From the NCBI RefSeq assembly GCF_002218045.2, contig NZ_AP018686.1, positions 1,054,001-1,118,000 on the forward strand: 64,000 bases of DNA, in the 5' to 3' direction. This document shows, piece by piece, positions 25,123 to 34,864 of this stretch (positions are counted from its first letter, which is position 1; each line of letters begins with the position of its first letter). The translations under genes were made by a program, and so were the position numbers. Below the pieces are notes generated by a model. The model worked only from the letters and a program-made list of their open reading frames with translations, was not told where the DNA came from and did no database searches. This DNA comes from Vibrio rumoiensis. Lineage in GTDB: Bacteria; Pseudomonadota; Gammaproteobacteria; Enterobacterales; Vibrionaceae.

Positions 25123-25788
25123 ATGAGAATGTCATTGAAAAATGTAATTTTGAAACCTGTCGCACTTTGCGCATTACTTGGGTTAAGTACTTCTGTATTC
25201 GCGGACGTCACGATCACTCTCCCTTCAAATGTTGATCTTCTTGCGGCTAATAGTGAAACCCCAAAAATCAATGGCAACGTATTCTCTAACACTAAATCCA
25301 TCACTTTACCTGATGGCGAAAACCAAATTGTTTTCCGTTACAAGCCTGTATTTAGACAAGGCGGCGATACCGAAATCGTCACAACTGAAGCCATCATCAC
25401 TAAATTCACCGCATCAGATGTAGAACTGACTTTTGATATTCCAGAATATCGTAGCGCAGAACTTGCACGTGATTTTGATAAGAATCCAACGTGGAAATTA
25501 GTTGATAAAGATGGCAACGCCGTTGATGTTAAACAAGATAAATTAACTAATCCTGGCTTTCAAATTGGCCGTAACTATGACCAAGAGTCTGTTGCATACA
25601 ACAAAAAAGGCGGGATAGCCGCAATCACCGCAACGGGCGCACTTGCGGTAACCGAAGCCGCCATTCAATCGCCTGCTGCCAATAGCCAGTACAAAACCAC
25701 TGAAGAACAAATGCTTCATTACTGGTATGAAAAAGCCGATAAGGAAACGAAGCAACGCTTCCTACAATCGATTATTCAAGCGAAGTAA
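25123..25788 (+). CDS. YccT/DUF2057-family secreted protein
   Basis: A 221-residue protein with a Sec signal peptide (about 1-27, ending STSVFA) followed by a DUF2057 (UPF0319) domain: the opening DVTITLPSNVDLLAAN and the segment LPDGENQIVFRYKPVFRQGG match YccT (CsgI, reported to inhibit curli assembly in E. coli). C-terminal MLHYWYEKADKETKQRF is also typical. A start at the ATG 25123 (MRMSLKN) or 25129 is possible; a GGAAATGAGA ribosome site lies before the latter. Confidence 0.88.
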   Translation: MRMSLKNVILKPVALCALLGLSTSVFADVTITLPSNVDLLAANSETPKINGNVFSNTKSITLPDGENQIVFRYKPVFRQGGDTEIVTTEAIITKFTASDVELTFDIPEYRSAELARDFDKNPTWKLVDKDGNAVDVKQDKLTNPGFQIGRNYDQESVAYNKKGGIAAITATGALAVTEAAIQSPAANSQYKTTEEQMLHYWYEKADKETKQRFLQSIIQAK

Positions 25789-25831
25789 TCTCGATATCAC
25801 GTAGTTGTTAACTAAAAACATCTAGCGCCAC

Positions 25832-25910
25832 TATACCCAAAGAAATTGGAGTTGCAGTGAGGCAAATGAACGCCATCAATCAAGCTGCGGCTTCAAGTAC
25901 TAAGGGTATA
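25832..25910. repeat. Dispersed palindromic repeat, copy 2
   Basis: The arms TATACCCAAAGAAATTGGAG and GCTTCAAGTACTAAGGGTATA are imperfect reverse complements. It is the cleanest short copy (79 bp) of the family described at 3230. Confidence 0.75.
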
Positions 25911-25950
25911 AAGAAGGGCTTATCCATTACAGATAAGCCCTTCTTTTATT
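25911..25950. terminator. Bidirectional terminator between yccT-like gene and helicase
   Basis: AAGAAGGGCTTATC and GATAAGCCCTTCTT pair exactly around CATTACA, followed by TTATTTT; the flanking A-run gives a T-run on the opposite strand. It lies between convergent genes. Confidence 0.88.
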
Positions 25951-25977
25951 TTGATAACCTAGAATTGATAGTTCGGA

Positions 25978-27306
25978 TTATTCATCATCCAAAATCGGTT
26001 TCTTTTTCTTCTTGATCATAAAGACTTGCTCACCAACATCGACATTTTTGTAGAAGCTCTTATCGCGTTTAGCTGGCTTCTTGGCTGTCGTCGATTTTTT
26101 AGTGACTTTCTTCGCATTCGCCGCGCCTTTCTTAACGACAGGTTTGCGTGGCTTAATGCCCGTAAATTTGCCTTTCAAGCCTTCAAAAACCGAGAAAGTT
26201 AAATCTTGTTGTAAGTAGGTTTCAACATTCTTAAAGCTTACCCAATCTTTCGGGCCAACCAATGAAATGGCAGTACCTTTATTACCCGCACGACCTGTAC
26301 GACCAACACGGTGCACATATTCTTCAGTATGCTTTGGCATATCAAAGTTAATCACGTGGGTCACATTAGCAATATCTAAACCACGGGAAGCAATATCCGT
26401 TGTCACCAAAATTTTATGCACTGAGCGTTCAAACTGGCTCATAATGCTATTACGTTGAGTTTGATTTAACCCACCACTTAATGCGACAGCTTTTAGCTTT
26501 TTCTCATTCAGTTTAATGGTTAAACGTTCCGTATCACTACGAGTTGCGGTGAATATAATAACTTGTTTATATTCAGCTTCTTCAAGAATGCGGTCAAGGA
26601 TCGCTTCTTTATGATCGAGATGATCACAAAGATAAAATGATTGGTCGATATCTTTATGCTCTTCGGCAGATAAGCCAATTGAAATGCGCTTAGGATCACT
26701 CAGCATTTCATTGGATAAACCACTCACTTCTGCGTGATCAAGCGTTGCTGAGAACATTAAAGTCTGACGACGACGGTGTTTAGCCGCATTATGAATGCGG
26801 CGTAATTCTGGCGCAAAGCCGAGATCGAGCATGCGGTCGGCTTCATCTAAAATCAGCGTCTCGACACCTTCTAAATAAAGAGAACGGTGCTCAAGGTGAT
26901 CCGCTAAGCGTCCAGGTGTTGCCACAATAAACTTAGGGTATTTTCTTAATGCTTTAACTTGGTCGTTAAAGTTTTCGCCACCAACAATCAAAGTGCCAGT
27001 GTAAGAAAGCCCACCTAGCATAGCTTTAAGCTCACCAAAAACCTGTTTAGCCAGTTCACGCGTTGGCGCTAAGATCACACCTCGTGGATCTTTCGCTGAA
27101 AGTGCTTTAGTTTTTAAAGCTTTATGAAGCATAGGTAAAACAAACGCTAATGTTTTTCCAGAACCCGTCTTGGATGAAGCCAATAAGTCTTTACCTGCAA
27201 TCGCAACCGGGATCGCTTGACGCTGAATATCCGTTGCTTGTGCAAAATTGTAATGTTGTAGGTTTTTCAGTAGACGATTATCTAAACCAAGATCTTTAAA
27301 CTGCAA
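25978..27306 (-). CDS. DEAD-box ATP-dependent RNA helicase
   Basis: A 442-residue superfamily 2 RNA helicase. Motifs: Q motif (ATDIQRQAIP, about 23-32), motif I SSKTGSGKT, motif Ia PTRELAKQ, motif II DEAD (LILDEADRMLD), motif III SAT, and the C-terminal VTTDIASRGLD and HRVGRTGRAG. A basic lysine-rich tail (VKKGAANAKKVTKKS onward) probably binds RNA. It is nearest to RhlE/SrmB-like helicases of Vibrio. The exact orthology is not resolved. It stands alone. Confidence 0.93.
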   Translation of the reverse strand: MQFKDLGLDNRLLKNLQHYNFAQATDIQRQAIPVAIAGKDLLASSKTGSGKTLAFVLPMLHKALKTKALSAKDPRGVILAPTRELAKQVFGELKAMLGGLSYTGTLIVGGENFNDQVKALRKYPKFIVATPGRLADHLEHRSLYLEGVETLILDEADRMLDLGFAPELRRIHNAAKHRRRQTLMFSATLDHAEVSGLSNEMLSDPKRISIGLSAEEHKDIDQSFYLCDHLDHKEAILDRILEEAEYKQVIIFTATRSDTERLTIKLNEKKLKAVALSGGLNQTQRNSIMSQFERSVHKILVTTDIASRGLDIANVTHVINFDMPKHTEEYVHRVGRTGRAGNKGTAISLVGPKDWVSFKNVETYLQQDLTFSVFEGLKGKFTGIKPRKPVVKKGAANAKKVTKKSTTAKKPAKRDKSFYKNVDVGEQVFMIKKKKKPILDDE

Positions 27307-27438
27307 AGGGGTGCTCCAAAAGAAATAAAAATAAACTCATGTGCATAATAGCATAAGGGTTCCGTCGCTCCCTCATACTTTATAAAAAGAACAATGTAAT
27401 ATCACTAAATGCCACTTCCCCCAATACATGATGGTTGC

Positions 27439-28443
27439 TCATCGGTTAGACCCGTTATTTCTTACTTTTAATTGTCTCGCGACTAATTCTACTCCGGGCT
27501 TATAGCGTTTAGCCGAAGCATTTAATGCCAACTCTAGTGCGCTATCAGCAATGATTTCAAAGCGTTGAGATAACGAGTTAATCTTAATCGGTAAGAAGTC
27601 CAATAAACGATTATCACCATAAGTTGCTACGCGTATTTTACTCATCAATTCTGGGTGTTCAAATAACACATCCAACACCCCTTCGAGCAAGGTGTATGAA
27701 GTCGTAATAATCGCATCCGGTAGGGTTTGTTCACTCAACCAATGCTGTATCGCCTCGCGGCCAGCTTGAGAATTAAACTGAGCGCCATACTCAATATAAG
27801 TCGTCAGCGGCTTATCATGTTGACGAATTGCCGCTTCAAAACCCAACTGACGTTCTTTTGAAATGTTCAGCTCAGGTAAAGCTCCAATCAAGCCCACTGA
27901 TGCAACGCTATCGGATAAAATCGACGACGTTAACCTTAACGCTCCTTCAAAATCTTCACTGATCACACAACTAAAATATTCATCATCTAATGGTCGGTCG
28001 AGAGCAATGACCGGAATACCGCGCTTTTGGATGCCAAGATAAAACTCATTTGCATGCGGAATGGCGCTGGCAACAAACAAGGCATCAATCCGTCGACTCA
28101 CTAACGCATTCGCCACCGACATTTCAGTTTCAGGATCATCATCCGAACTGCCAATTAAAATCTGATAGCCAGCTTGACGAGAATTAAACTCCAACAACTT
28201 CGCCAAGCGCGCATAACTGCTGTTTTCTAAATCCGGAATAATCAACCCAAATGAGCGACTTTGCCCGGCGCGTAATGAAGACGCTGCATGATCAGGTTGA
28301 TACTGGTGCTCTTCAACAACCGCCATCACTTTTTGCTGCGTTTTTTGGCTAATTCTATATTTACTGGCTTTACCGTTAATCACATAACTGGCGGTGGTTT
28401 TAGATACCCCAGCCAGCTTTGCTATTTCATCTAGAGTCATCAA
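27439..28443 (-). CDS. fruR: Fructose repressor / catabolite regulator FruR (Cra)
   Basis: A 334-residue LacI-family repressor. The HTH (LDEIAKLAGVSKTTASYVI, about 3-21) is followed by the hinge and a periplasmic-binding-like core (FGLIIPDLENSSYARLAKLLE). It is very close to Cra/FruR of Vibrio and E. coli, which is released from DNA by fructose 1-phosphate. It is divergent from fruB, with three FruR operators (28523-28693) in between. The likely role is to repress fruBKA until fructose is present. Confidence 0.94.
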   Translation of the reverse strand: MMTLDEIAKLAGVSKTTASYVINGKASKYRISQKTQQKVMAVVEEHQYQPDHAASSLRAGQSRSFGLIIPDLENSSYARLAKLLEFNSRQAGYQILIGSSDDDPETEMSVANALVSRRIDALFVASAIPHANEFYLGIQKRGIPVIALDRPLDDEYFSCVISEDFEGALRLTSSILSDSVASVGLIGALPELNISKERQLGFEAAIRQHDKPLTTYIEYGAQFNSQAGREAIQHWLSEQTLPDAIITTSYTLLEGVLDVLFEHPELMSKIRVATYGDNRLLDFLPIKINSLSQRFEIIADSALELALNASAKRYKPGVELVARQLKVRNNGSNR

Positions 28444-28522
28444 GTTCGTCCCTATTCACTCACGGTTATGTGCACTGGATCAAAAATCTATCGTTCATTT
28501 TGCTGTCTTATTTGAATTATAA

Positions 28523-28538
28523 GCTGAATCGATTCAGT
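28523..28538. promoter_or_regulatory. FruR (Cra) operator 1
   Basis: GCTGAATCGATTCAGT is a near-perfect palindrome of the Cra consensus GCTGAAnCGnTTCA. It is 7 bp upstream of a second site, in the fruR-fruB intergenic region. Confidence 0.88.
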
Positions 28539-28544
28539 ATAAAA

Positions 28545-28560
28545 GCTGAAAGGATTCAGC
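28545..28560. promoter_or_regulatory. FruR (Cra) operator 2
   Basis: GCTGAAAGGATTCAGC matches the Cra palindrome with one central change. It lies 22 bp centre to centre from operator 1. Confidence 0.85.
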
Positions 28561-28677
28561 AAATTTGAAGTCTGGTCACATTAACTAAAAAATCTCTTAT
28601 CTACTAAGATAAATAAATAGGATTTTTTACCCCTAATTGAAGACAAGACATGATTCGCTGAATTTTTTTACCAAACT

Positions 28678-28693
28678 GCTGAACCGATTCAGC
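28678..28693. promoter_or_regulatory. FruR (Cra) operator 3
   Basis: GCTGAACCGATTCAGC is a near-perfect palindrome, 76 bp before the fruB start codon. Three sites of this quality suggest tight, perhaps looping, repression of the fru operon. Confidence 0.85.
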
Positions 28694-28768
28694 AACATAA
28701 AATTAGAGAACTGGAAATCAATGTTTTTGATGATAAGTACCGGTTCCCAACTCAATAGAGGCACGACA

Positions 28769-29902
28769 ATGCTTATTTTAACACCTCAAGAAGTGACGCT
28801 TGCTCAATCTGCATCAGACAAGACAACTGCAATTAAAAATATTGCAGCCACATTAACTCAACAAGGTTACGTGGAAGCTGGCTATGTCGAAGGCATGCTG
28901 ACTCGTGAAAGCCAATCCTCAACCTTTTTAGGTAACGGTATCGCCATTCCACACGGCACAACAGAGACACGTGGCCTAGTACAAAAAACAGGCGTGAGCG
29001 TCCATCATTTTCCTGAAGGGGTGGATTGGGGAAATGGTACGGTTTATGTCGCGATCGGTATTGCAGCAAAATCGGATGAGCATTTAGGCATCTTAAAACA
29101 ACTCACCAAAGTGCTTTCTGCCGATGGCGTTGAAACTGCACTGAAAGAGGCCAAAACCGCCCAAGACATTATTAATGTATTAAATGGCCAAACCCAGTTG
29201 ATGGCCGATTTTGATGCTTCATTAATTCAACTGAAATTTCCTGCGAGCGACATGCTGCAAATGACGGCAGTTGCCGGTGGCCTACTTCGCAATACCGGTT
29301 GTACCACTGATGAATATATTTCAGAGATCATCACCAAAACGCCAACCGACTTAGGTAACGGTCTATGGTTAATCAGCGGGGGCGCTGGGGTGAATCGTTC
29401 TGCGATGTCCTTTGTTTCCACTGCCAATGATTGCGAATTTGAAGGCAAACAAGTCAAAGGTTTAATCGCGTTTGCTGCTTGTAATGCCAGCCATAAACCT
29501 CTGCTTTATAAACTGACTCAATTGATTTTATCAAAACGCCAACATGAGGTTTTAGATGGCGATATGGATCAGCTTCTGAACTTATTCGACCTTTCAGAAA
29601 AAACACCGGAAATCAGTGAAGACGCCGCTAACGTGGCGACATTCAAGATCAAAAACACCCACGGCTTACATGCTCGCCCTGGCGCCATGTTAGTAGCCGA
29701 AGCGAAAAAATTTGAAGCCACCATTCGAGTTGAAAACTTAGATGGTGAAGGCGGTAGCGTTAATGCGAAAAGCTTAATGAAAGTGATCGCTCTCGGTGTG
29801 AAACACGGCCATCGCCTGCAATTTAGCGCCGATGGTGCTGACGCTGAGTTAGCGCTTACTTCGATTGGTAAGGCTATTGAATCAGGCCTTGGTGAAGGTT
29901 AA
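28769..29902 (+). CDS. fruB: Fructose PTS EIIA-HPr fusion (diphosphoryl transfer protein)
   Basis: A 377-residue cytoplasmic phosphocarrier. The N-terminal EIIA-Fru domain has active His62 in GIAIPHGTTETR; a central linker follows; the C-terminal FPr/HPr domain has His301 in HGLHARPGA. The ATG at 28769 (MLILTPQEVTLAQ) has an AGAGGC ribosome site, and the frame open to 28637 upstream is not family-like. It heads the fruBKA operon and passes phosphate to FruA. Confidence 0.95.
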   Translation: MLILTPQEVTLAQSASDKTTAIKNIAATLTQQGYVEAGYVEGMLTRESQSSTFLGNGIAIPHGTTETRGLVQKTGVSVHHFPEGVDWGNGTVYVAIGIAAKSDEHLGILKQLTKVLSADGVETALKEAKTAQDIINVLNGQTQLMADFDASLIQLKFPASDMLQMTAVAGGLLRNTGCTTDEYISEIITKTPTDLGNGLWLISGGAGVNRSAMSFVSTANDCEFEGKQVKGLIAFAACNASHKPLLYKLTQLILSKRQHEVLDGDMDQLLNLFDLSEKTPEISEDAANVATFKIKNTHGLHARPGAMLVAEAKKFEATIRVENLDGEGGSVNAKSLMKVIALGVKHGHRLQFSADGADAELALTSIGKAIESGLGEG

Positions 29903-29912
29903 GGAATTGACT

Positions 29913-30896
29913 ATGTCTATTAAAAAAACGTCATCCAAAAAAGTCGTCACTATCACGCTCAACCCCGCGCTTGATTTGACGGGGCACTTAACAGATAGCC
30001 TCAACGTAGGCAGTGTTAGCCTCGTGTCGAGCAGCACGTTACACCCAGCAGGTAAAGGCGTGAATGTCGCGAAGGTGTTATCGGATTTAGGCGCAGACGT
30101 GACTGTCACTGGTTTTTTAGGGGCTGATAACCAAGAACCCTTCTGTCAGTTATTTGAACAAATCCGTGCGACCGACCGCTTTATTCGAGTCGCGGGGGCA
30201 ACCCGTATCAATGTCAAATTGGTCGATAAAGCCAGTGAGGTAAGCGACATTAACTTCCCGGGTGTTGAAGTCGACCAAGCGGCGATTGAAGCATTTGAAG
30301 CCACGCTTGATGAATTAGCCGCTGAGCATGATTACTTTGTCATGGCTGGCAGCCTACCTCGCGGGATCAGCCCTGAGCTTTGCGCGAAGTGGATTGAATC
30401 ACTGCATCAAAAAGGCAAAAAAGTGATTTTTGATAGCAGCCGTCAAGCGCTCGCCGCAGGATTAAATGCTCACCCATGGTTGATTAAGCCCAATGATGAA
30501 GAGCTATCAGAGCTTGTTGGTAAAGAGCTCAGCAGCATCGAAGATTGTCAGCAAGCCGCACACACTTTGGAATCAAAAGGCATCGACAATATTGTGGTAT
30601 CGATGGGCGCGAAAGGTGTGATGTGGTTAAACCAAGGTCAATGGCTACAAGCCCAGCCGCCTCGAATGGACGTAGTAAGTACCGTGGGTGCCGGTGATAC
30701 CTTAGTCGCGGGACTAACATGGGGCCACCTCAACCAAGATTTCGATTCAGAAAATTGGCCAAAAGAAAAAGTGCTAAGTTTTGCAACGGCATTGTCCGCA
30801 TTAGCCGTCACGCAAATCGGCGTTGGAGTAACGGATCTTACTCCCGTGAACAACCTACAACAAAAGATTCGCATTGAAGCGATCTCTCATATCTAG
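29913..30896 (+). CDS. fruK: 1-Phosphofructokinase FruK
   Basis: A 327-residue PfkB-family kinase that converts fructose 1-phosphate to fructose 1,6-bisphosphate. Signatures are TLNPALDLTGHL, HPAGKGVNVAKVLSDLG and the catalytic GAGDTLVAG (about 253-261). The ATG at 29913 follows AAGGAATTG, 10 bp after the fruB stop. The upstream frame to 29865 overlaps fruB and is not needed. Confidence 0.96.
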   Translation: MSIKKTSSKKVVTITLNPALDLTGHLTDSLNVGSVSLVSSSTLHPAGKGVNVAKVLSDLGADVTVTGFLGADNQEPFCQLFEQIRATDRFIRVAGATRINVKLVDKASEVSDINFPGVEVDQAAIEAFEATLDELAAEHDYFVMAGSLPRGISPELCAKWIESLHQKGKKVIFDSSRQALAAGLNAHPWLIKPNDEELSELVGKELSSIEDCQQAAHTLESKGIDNIVVSMGAKGVMWLNQGQWLQAQPPRMDVVSTVGAGDTLVAGLTWGHLNQDFDSENWPKEKVLSFATALSALAVTQIGVGVTDLTPVNNLQQKIRIEAISHI

Positions 30897-30914
30897 AAGA
30901 GCTAAGGACATCCT

Positions 30915-32645
30915 ATGAATATTGCCATTATTACCGCATGCCCAAGTGGCGTTGCCAACAGCGTTATTGCCGCCGGTGTATTAGAGCAGGCAGCCAAAGC
31001 ATTAAATTGGAATGCCAATGTAGAATGCCAATCAAGTGTCATTCCACAACAACCTCTGAGCCAACAACAGATTGATGATGCCGACGTGATTGTGATCGCA
31101 GCGAATACGCCTGTCGACACCACTCGCTTTAGCGGCAAGAAAGTCTATCAAGGTGACATCAACTCAAGTATCAATGATGCACAAACTTGGTTAGAAAATG
31201 CCGTCAAGCAAGCCACCATTTTGGAACAAGGTTCTGCACCTATTGCCGAAGCAGCATCAAGCACAAAAACCGCTAAGATTGTCGCGATTACCGCTTGTCC
31301 AACCGGCGTTGCCCACACCTTCATGGCCGCCGAAGCACTAGAAGAAACGGGCGCAAAACTTGGCCACCAAATTAAAGTGGAAACTCGTGGTTCAGTAGGC
31401 GCCAAAAACCAACTCACCGAACAAGATATCGCCGAAGCCGATCTCGTGATCATTGCGGCGGATATCGAAGTTCCGCTAGACCGGTTTGCTGGCAAGCCTC
31501 TATATAAAACCAGCACTGGCTTAGCGTTGAAAAAAACTGAGCAAGAATTTGCTAAAGCGTTTGAACAAGCAACCCCTCATCAAGCAGGTCAGCAATCTAG
31601 CGCTTCATCGTCTTCTGAAGAAAAAGCTGGAGTGTATAAGCACTTAATGACCGGCGTCTCTCACATGTTGCCACTTGTGGTTGCCGGTGGTTTGGCGATT
31701 GCCCTTTCATTTGTGTTCGGTATCGAAGCCTTTAAAGAAGAAGGCACGCTAGCTGCCGCATTAATGACCATTGGTGGAGGTTCTGCCTTTGCCTTAATGA
31801 TCCCAGTTCTTGCTGGCTTCATTGCTTTCTCTATTGCCGATCGCCCGGGTCTAGCACCTGGTTTAATTGGCGGCATGCTAGCAAGCTCAACAGGCGCAGG
31901 CTTCATCGGCGGTATCATTGCTGGTTTCCTAGCAGGTTACACGGCTAAATTTATCGCCGATAAAGTCAAACTGCCACAATCAATGGAAGCGTTAAAACCA
32001 ATCCTTATCATTCCATTATTAGCGAGCTTGTTTACTGGTCTTGTGATGATTTATGTGGTCGGTGGCCCAGTGTCAGGCATCATGACCGCCATGACCGAGT
32101 TCCTAAACAACATGGGCTCAGCAAACGCCGTATTATTGGGTATTATCCTAGGCTGCATGATGTGTTTCGACCTTGGTGGCCCAATCAACAAAGCCGCTTA
32201 CACGTTTGGCGTAGGTCTATTGGCCTCTCAAACTTACGCGCCAATGGCAGCGGTCATGGCGGCAGGTATGGTGCCAGCACTCGGTATGGGATTAGCAACG
32301 TTCTTAGCCAAAGATAAGTTCGCTCAAACAGAACGTGAAGCAGGTAAAGCGTCATTTGTTCTTGGTCTGTGCTTTATCTCAGAAGGTGCGATTCCATTTG
32401 CGGCAAAAGATCCAATGCGCGTAATCCCAAGCTGTATGGCTGGCGGTGCATTAACCGGTGCGCTTTCCATGCTATTTGGTGCAAAACTGATGGCACCACA
32501 CGGCGGTCTATTTGTACTGCTTATTCCAAATGCAATTACGCCCGTATTTTTATACCTAGTGGCGATTGTAGCGGGTACGGTAGTAACCGGTGTGACTTAC
32601 GCCTTCTTGAAAAATAAAGCACAAGAAAAAGCCGTTACCGCTTAA
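30915..32645 (+). CDS. fruA: Fructose PTS EIIB'BC component FruA
   Basis: A 576-residue inner-membrane permease that phosphorylates fructose on entry. It carries a first EIIB-like domain (B', ITACPSGVANS, with Cys9), a second EIIB with active Cys128 in AITACPTGVAHTFMAAEAL, and a C-terminal EIIC with about eight to ten membrane segments (MTGVSHMLPLVVAGGLAI onward, GGPINKAAYTFG). It lies 18 bp after fruK. The length matches E. coli FruA (563). Confidence 0.95.
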   Translation: MNIAIITACPSGVANSVIAAGVLEQAAKALNWNANVECQSSVIPQQPLSQQQIDDADVIVIAANTPVDTTRFSGKKVYQGDINSSINDAQTWLENAVKQATILEQGSAPIAEAASSTKTAKIVAITACPTGVAHTFMAAEALEETGAKLGHQIKVETRGSVGAKNQLTEQDIAEADLVIIAADIEVPLDRFAGKPLYKTSTGLALKKTEQEFAKAFEQATPHQAGQQSSASSSSEEKAGVYKHLMTGVSHMLPLVVAGGLAIALSFVFGIEAFKEEGTLAAALMTIGGGSAFALMIPVLAGFIAFSIADRPGLAPGLIGGMLASSTGAGFIGGIIAGFLAGYTAKFIADKVKLPQSMEALKPILIIPLLASLFTGLVMIYVVGGPVSGIMTAMTEFLNNMGSANAVLLGIILGCMMCFDLGGPINKAAYTFGVGLLASQTYAPMAAVMAAGMVPALGMGLATFLAKDKFAQTEREAGKASFVLGLCFISEGAIPFAAKDPMRVIPSCMAGGALTGALSMLFGAKLMAPHGGLFVLLIPNAITPVFLYLVAIVAGTVVTGVTYAFLKNKAQEKAVTA

Positions 32646-32670
32646 TTTCTCAACATTGCTTTACAGTGTA

Positions 32671-32708
32671 AACCGCGAGTCATATTGCTTGGCTCGCGGT
32701 TTTTTCGT
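32671..32708 (+). terminator. Terminator of the fru operon
   Basis: AACCGCGAG and CTCGCGGTT pair around an 11-nt loop, followed by TTTTTCGTTTT, 25 bp after fruA. Confidence 0.88.
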
Positions 32709-32721
32709 TTTCAAATAAAGC

Positions 32722-32805
32722 TATATGTAAAGTAATAGAGGTTGCACTGAGGCAACGAGTGAATAGGCTCCGTCAACAAAGCTGTAACTTCAAGTACTAA
32801 GGATA
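32722..32805. repeat. Dispersed palindromic repeat, copy 3 (degenerate)
   Basis: TATATGTAAAGTAATAGAGG and AACTTCAAGTACTAAGGATA form the arms; the family sequence is recognisable, with several substitutions. Confidence 0.65.
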
Positions 32806-32948
32806 AAAAGACATTAAAGTTTGAAGCTCGTTTTTGGACAGAAATCATTTAGAAATGAAACCAGCGTCTGCTGATTTCAAATAATACAATATAAGGGAAA
32901 TTGGCCAAATTTACTCAGCCACTACAATATGCGTGCTATCACCTTGAT

Positions 32949-33839
32949 TCAATCTGAAAAGCCGTCTCTTTCATCTTTAGTAGGCACACATTGCCTCAAA
33001 CTGTTCTGTAGCCAATCTGTAAATTTTTTCCCCAGAGCATCAGGAGTTCTTTCTTGGCTAAGCAAGATATAACTATGCCCAGATAAATCAAACCCGAATG
33101 GTGCAATTAAGTTGCCTCTTTTCAAATCATCCACCACAAGTGGATACGATCCTATTGCAGTCCCTAACCCATCGACGACAGCTTGAAAACAAAAATAAAA
33201 ATGAGCAAAAGTATGATGAGTATTACTAGAAAGCGACGAACCCACATGGTGAGAATACCAACATTCCCACGCTTGTGGCCTTGTCTGGCTATGCAACAGT
33301 TTAACTTTACTTAAATCATTTTTCACTTGATCCCAATATTCAGGTGAAAATACAGGCCCTACCCATTCATCGACTAATTTCACTTGTTTGTAATCATGAG
33401 GTAACTCAAAATCATCGCGACGTATTGCTAACGAAAGTCCTGTGACGCCTAATTTTACAGGCCCTCCAGCTGTCGATAACCTTACATCTTCCCCTGAAGC
33501 CATATGAAAGTCTGATAATCGCGGCATCAGCCAACGCATTGCTAGTGTTGGTTCACAAGAAACGTCTATGCAAGGACTATTAACTTGAATAAGCTTATTT
33601 ACACCACTCTCAAGTGCTTCAAATGCCTGCTTCGTATAGTTTTTTAGTAACTCTCCTTCCTGAGTTAAATAGACATTTCGTCCTTGTTTATAGAACAAAG
33701 GCAAGGAAAGATAATTTTCCAATACTTTGACCTGTTTACTTACTGCCCCATGAGTAATGTGCAACTTAGTTGCCGCTTCACTATAACTTGATGAAGTGGC
33801 CGCAACATGGAAGACATGAAATGCTTTCAAGTGTCTCAT
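32949..33839 (-). CDS. LysR-family regulator (GcvA-like)
   Basis: A 296-residue LysR-type regulator. The N-terminal winged helix is LKAFHVFHVAATSSSYSEAA followed by THGAVSKQVKVLE (about 29-41), similar to the GcvA group; the C-terminal effector domain includes CEPTLAMRWLMPRLSDF. It is divergent from a LysE-family exporter with a 108-bp gap, a classic regulator/exporter pairing. The effector is unknown. Confidence 0.9.
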   Translation of the reverse strand: MRHLKAFHVFHVAATSSSYSEAATKLHITHGAVSKQVKVLENYLSLPLFYKQGRNVYLTQEGELLKNYTKQAFEALESGVNKLIQVNSPCIDVSCEPTLAMRWLMPRLSDFHMASGEDVRLSTAGGPVKLGVTGLSLAIRRDDFELPHDYKQVKLVDEWVGPVFSPEYWDQVKNDLSKVKLLHSQTRPQAWECWYSHHVGSSLSSNTHHTFAHFYFCFQAVVDGLGTAIGSYPLVVDDLKRGNLIAPFGFDLSGHSYILLSQERTPDALGKKFTDWLQNSLRQCVPTKDERDGFSD

Positions 33840-33947
33840 TTGTGAATTTTGCTCACATAATAATTGAAATTTATTCGATTATAACCACTATAAAATACAC
33901 ATACAATAAGTGCTCAATACTCATCATGGATCAAATTTGGAGCATAA

Positions 33948-34559
33948 ATGGAAATCATAAGTCTTGCCATTCTAGGCATATTAATCGTAATAAGTCCGGG
34001 AGCTGATTTTGTTTTAGTCTTAAAAAATAGTATTAATCAGGGAAGAAAATCAGGAGTCTGGACCGCGATTGGGATTAGTCTCGCTATCTGTGTCCATATC
34101 GGCTATTCAATGTTAGGGATAAGTTACTTAATCTCACAAAATGAATTGCTATTTAGTGTAGTAAGGTATTCAGGATCTGCCTATTTAATCTACTTAGGAT
34201 TAAAAAGCATTTTCTCAGCTAAAGCTAGTTTCGAAACAATAGAAGGCAGACAAAAAGATTTCAAAGCCTCTCAATACTTAGCACAAGGTTTTTTGTGTAA
34301 TGTATTAAATCCTAAAACAATGCTTTTCTTCCTGAGTATATTCAGCCAAGTTATTTCACCTGATTCTAGTGATCATCATAAAGCTATAATATATGGCTTA
34401 TATATGGTGACACTGCACGGATTTTGGTTCAGTCTTGTGGCAATGCTTTTTACGTCAAATGCACTTCAAACACACTTCCAGAAAATGAAAAAAAGATTGA
34501 ATCAAGCATGCGGACTGGGCTTACTTACTTTTGGTGCCTTGTTAGCCATAAAAGCGTAA
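33948..34559 (+). CDS. LysE/RhtB-family amino acid exporter (A)
   Basis: A 203-residue inner-membrane exporter with about six hydrophobic helices. The N-terminal signature ISPGADFVLVLKNSINQGRK (about 15-34) is typical of RhtB/LysE proteins. The ATG is preceded by TTGGAGC. The substrate is unknown; the divergent LysR gene is the likely regulator. Base composition is slightly more A/T-rich than the surrounding genes. Confidence 0.9.
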   Translation: MEIISLAILGILIVISPGADFVLVLKNSINQGRKSGVWTAIGISLAICVHIGYSMLGISYLISQNELLFSVVRYSGSAYLIYLGLKSIFSAKASFETIEGRQKDFKASQYLAQGFLCNVLNPKTMLFFLSIFSQVISPDSSDHHKAIIYGLYMVTLHGFWFSLVAMLFTSNALQTHFQKMKKRLNQACGLGLLTFGALLAIKA

Positions 34560-34864
34560 AATTGGAATCATATTAAATAGCTACTTTCGGTAGCTATTTA
34601 ATAGCATTATGCGCTCGCTTGTACTGTGTTAAACCTACTGTTTACACACATAATAAACAGTAGGAAAAATATTACACGCTTGAACCCTAAAAATCCGTTC
34701 ACTAACTTATTTTGGGGCAAAAGCTTGCTAGAACAAAAGATACGCTGCGATAAAAGCATCAAAACGTTTTAAGCTTTAATATCCTCCGACATAAAGGGGG
34801 ATAAATTGGTATTCCAATATGAAACAAGTACAATTGCCCCGTTTACTTAATTCGAGCTTCTGCC
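34560..34864 (+). other. Gene-free stretch with two hairpins
   Basis: This 305-bp stretch has no gene. ATAGCTAC/GGTAGCTAT (34577-34597) just past lysE is followed by TTAATAG and is a weak terminator candidate. CCTACTGTTTA/TAAACAGTAGG (34635-34665) is an exact 11-bp stem with no T-run; its role is unclear. Confidence 0.5.
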
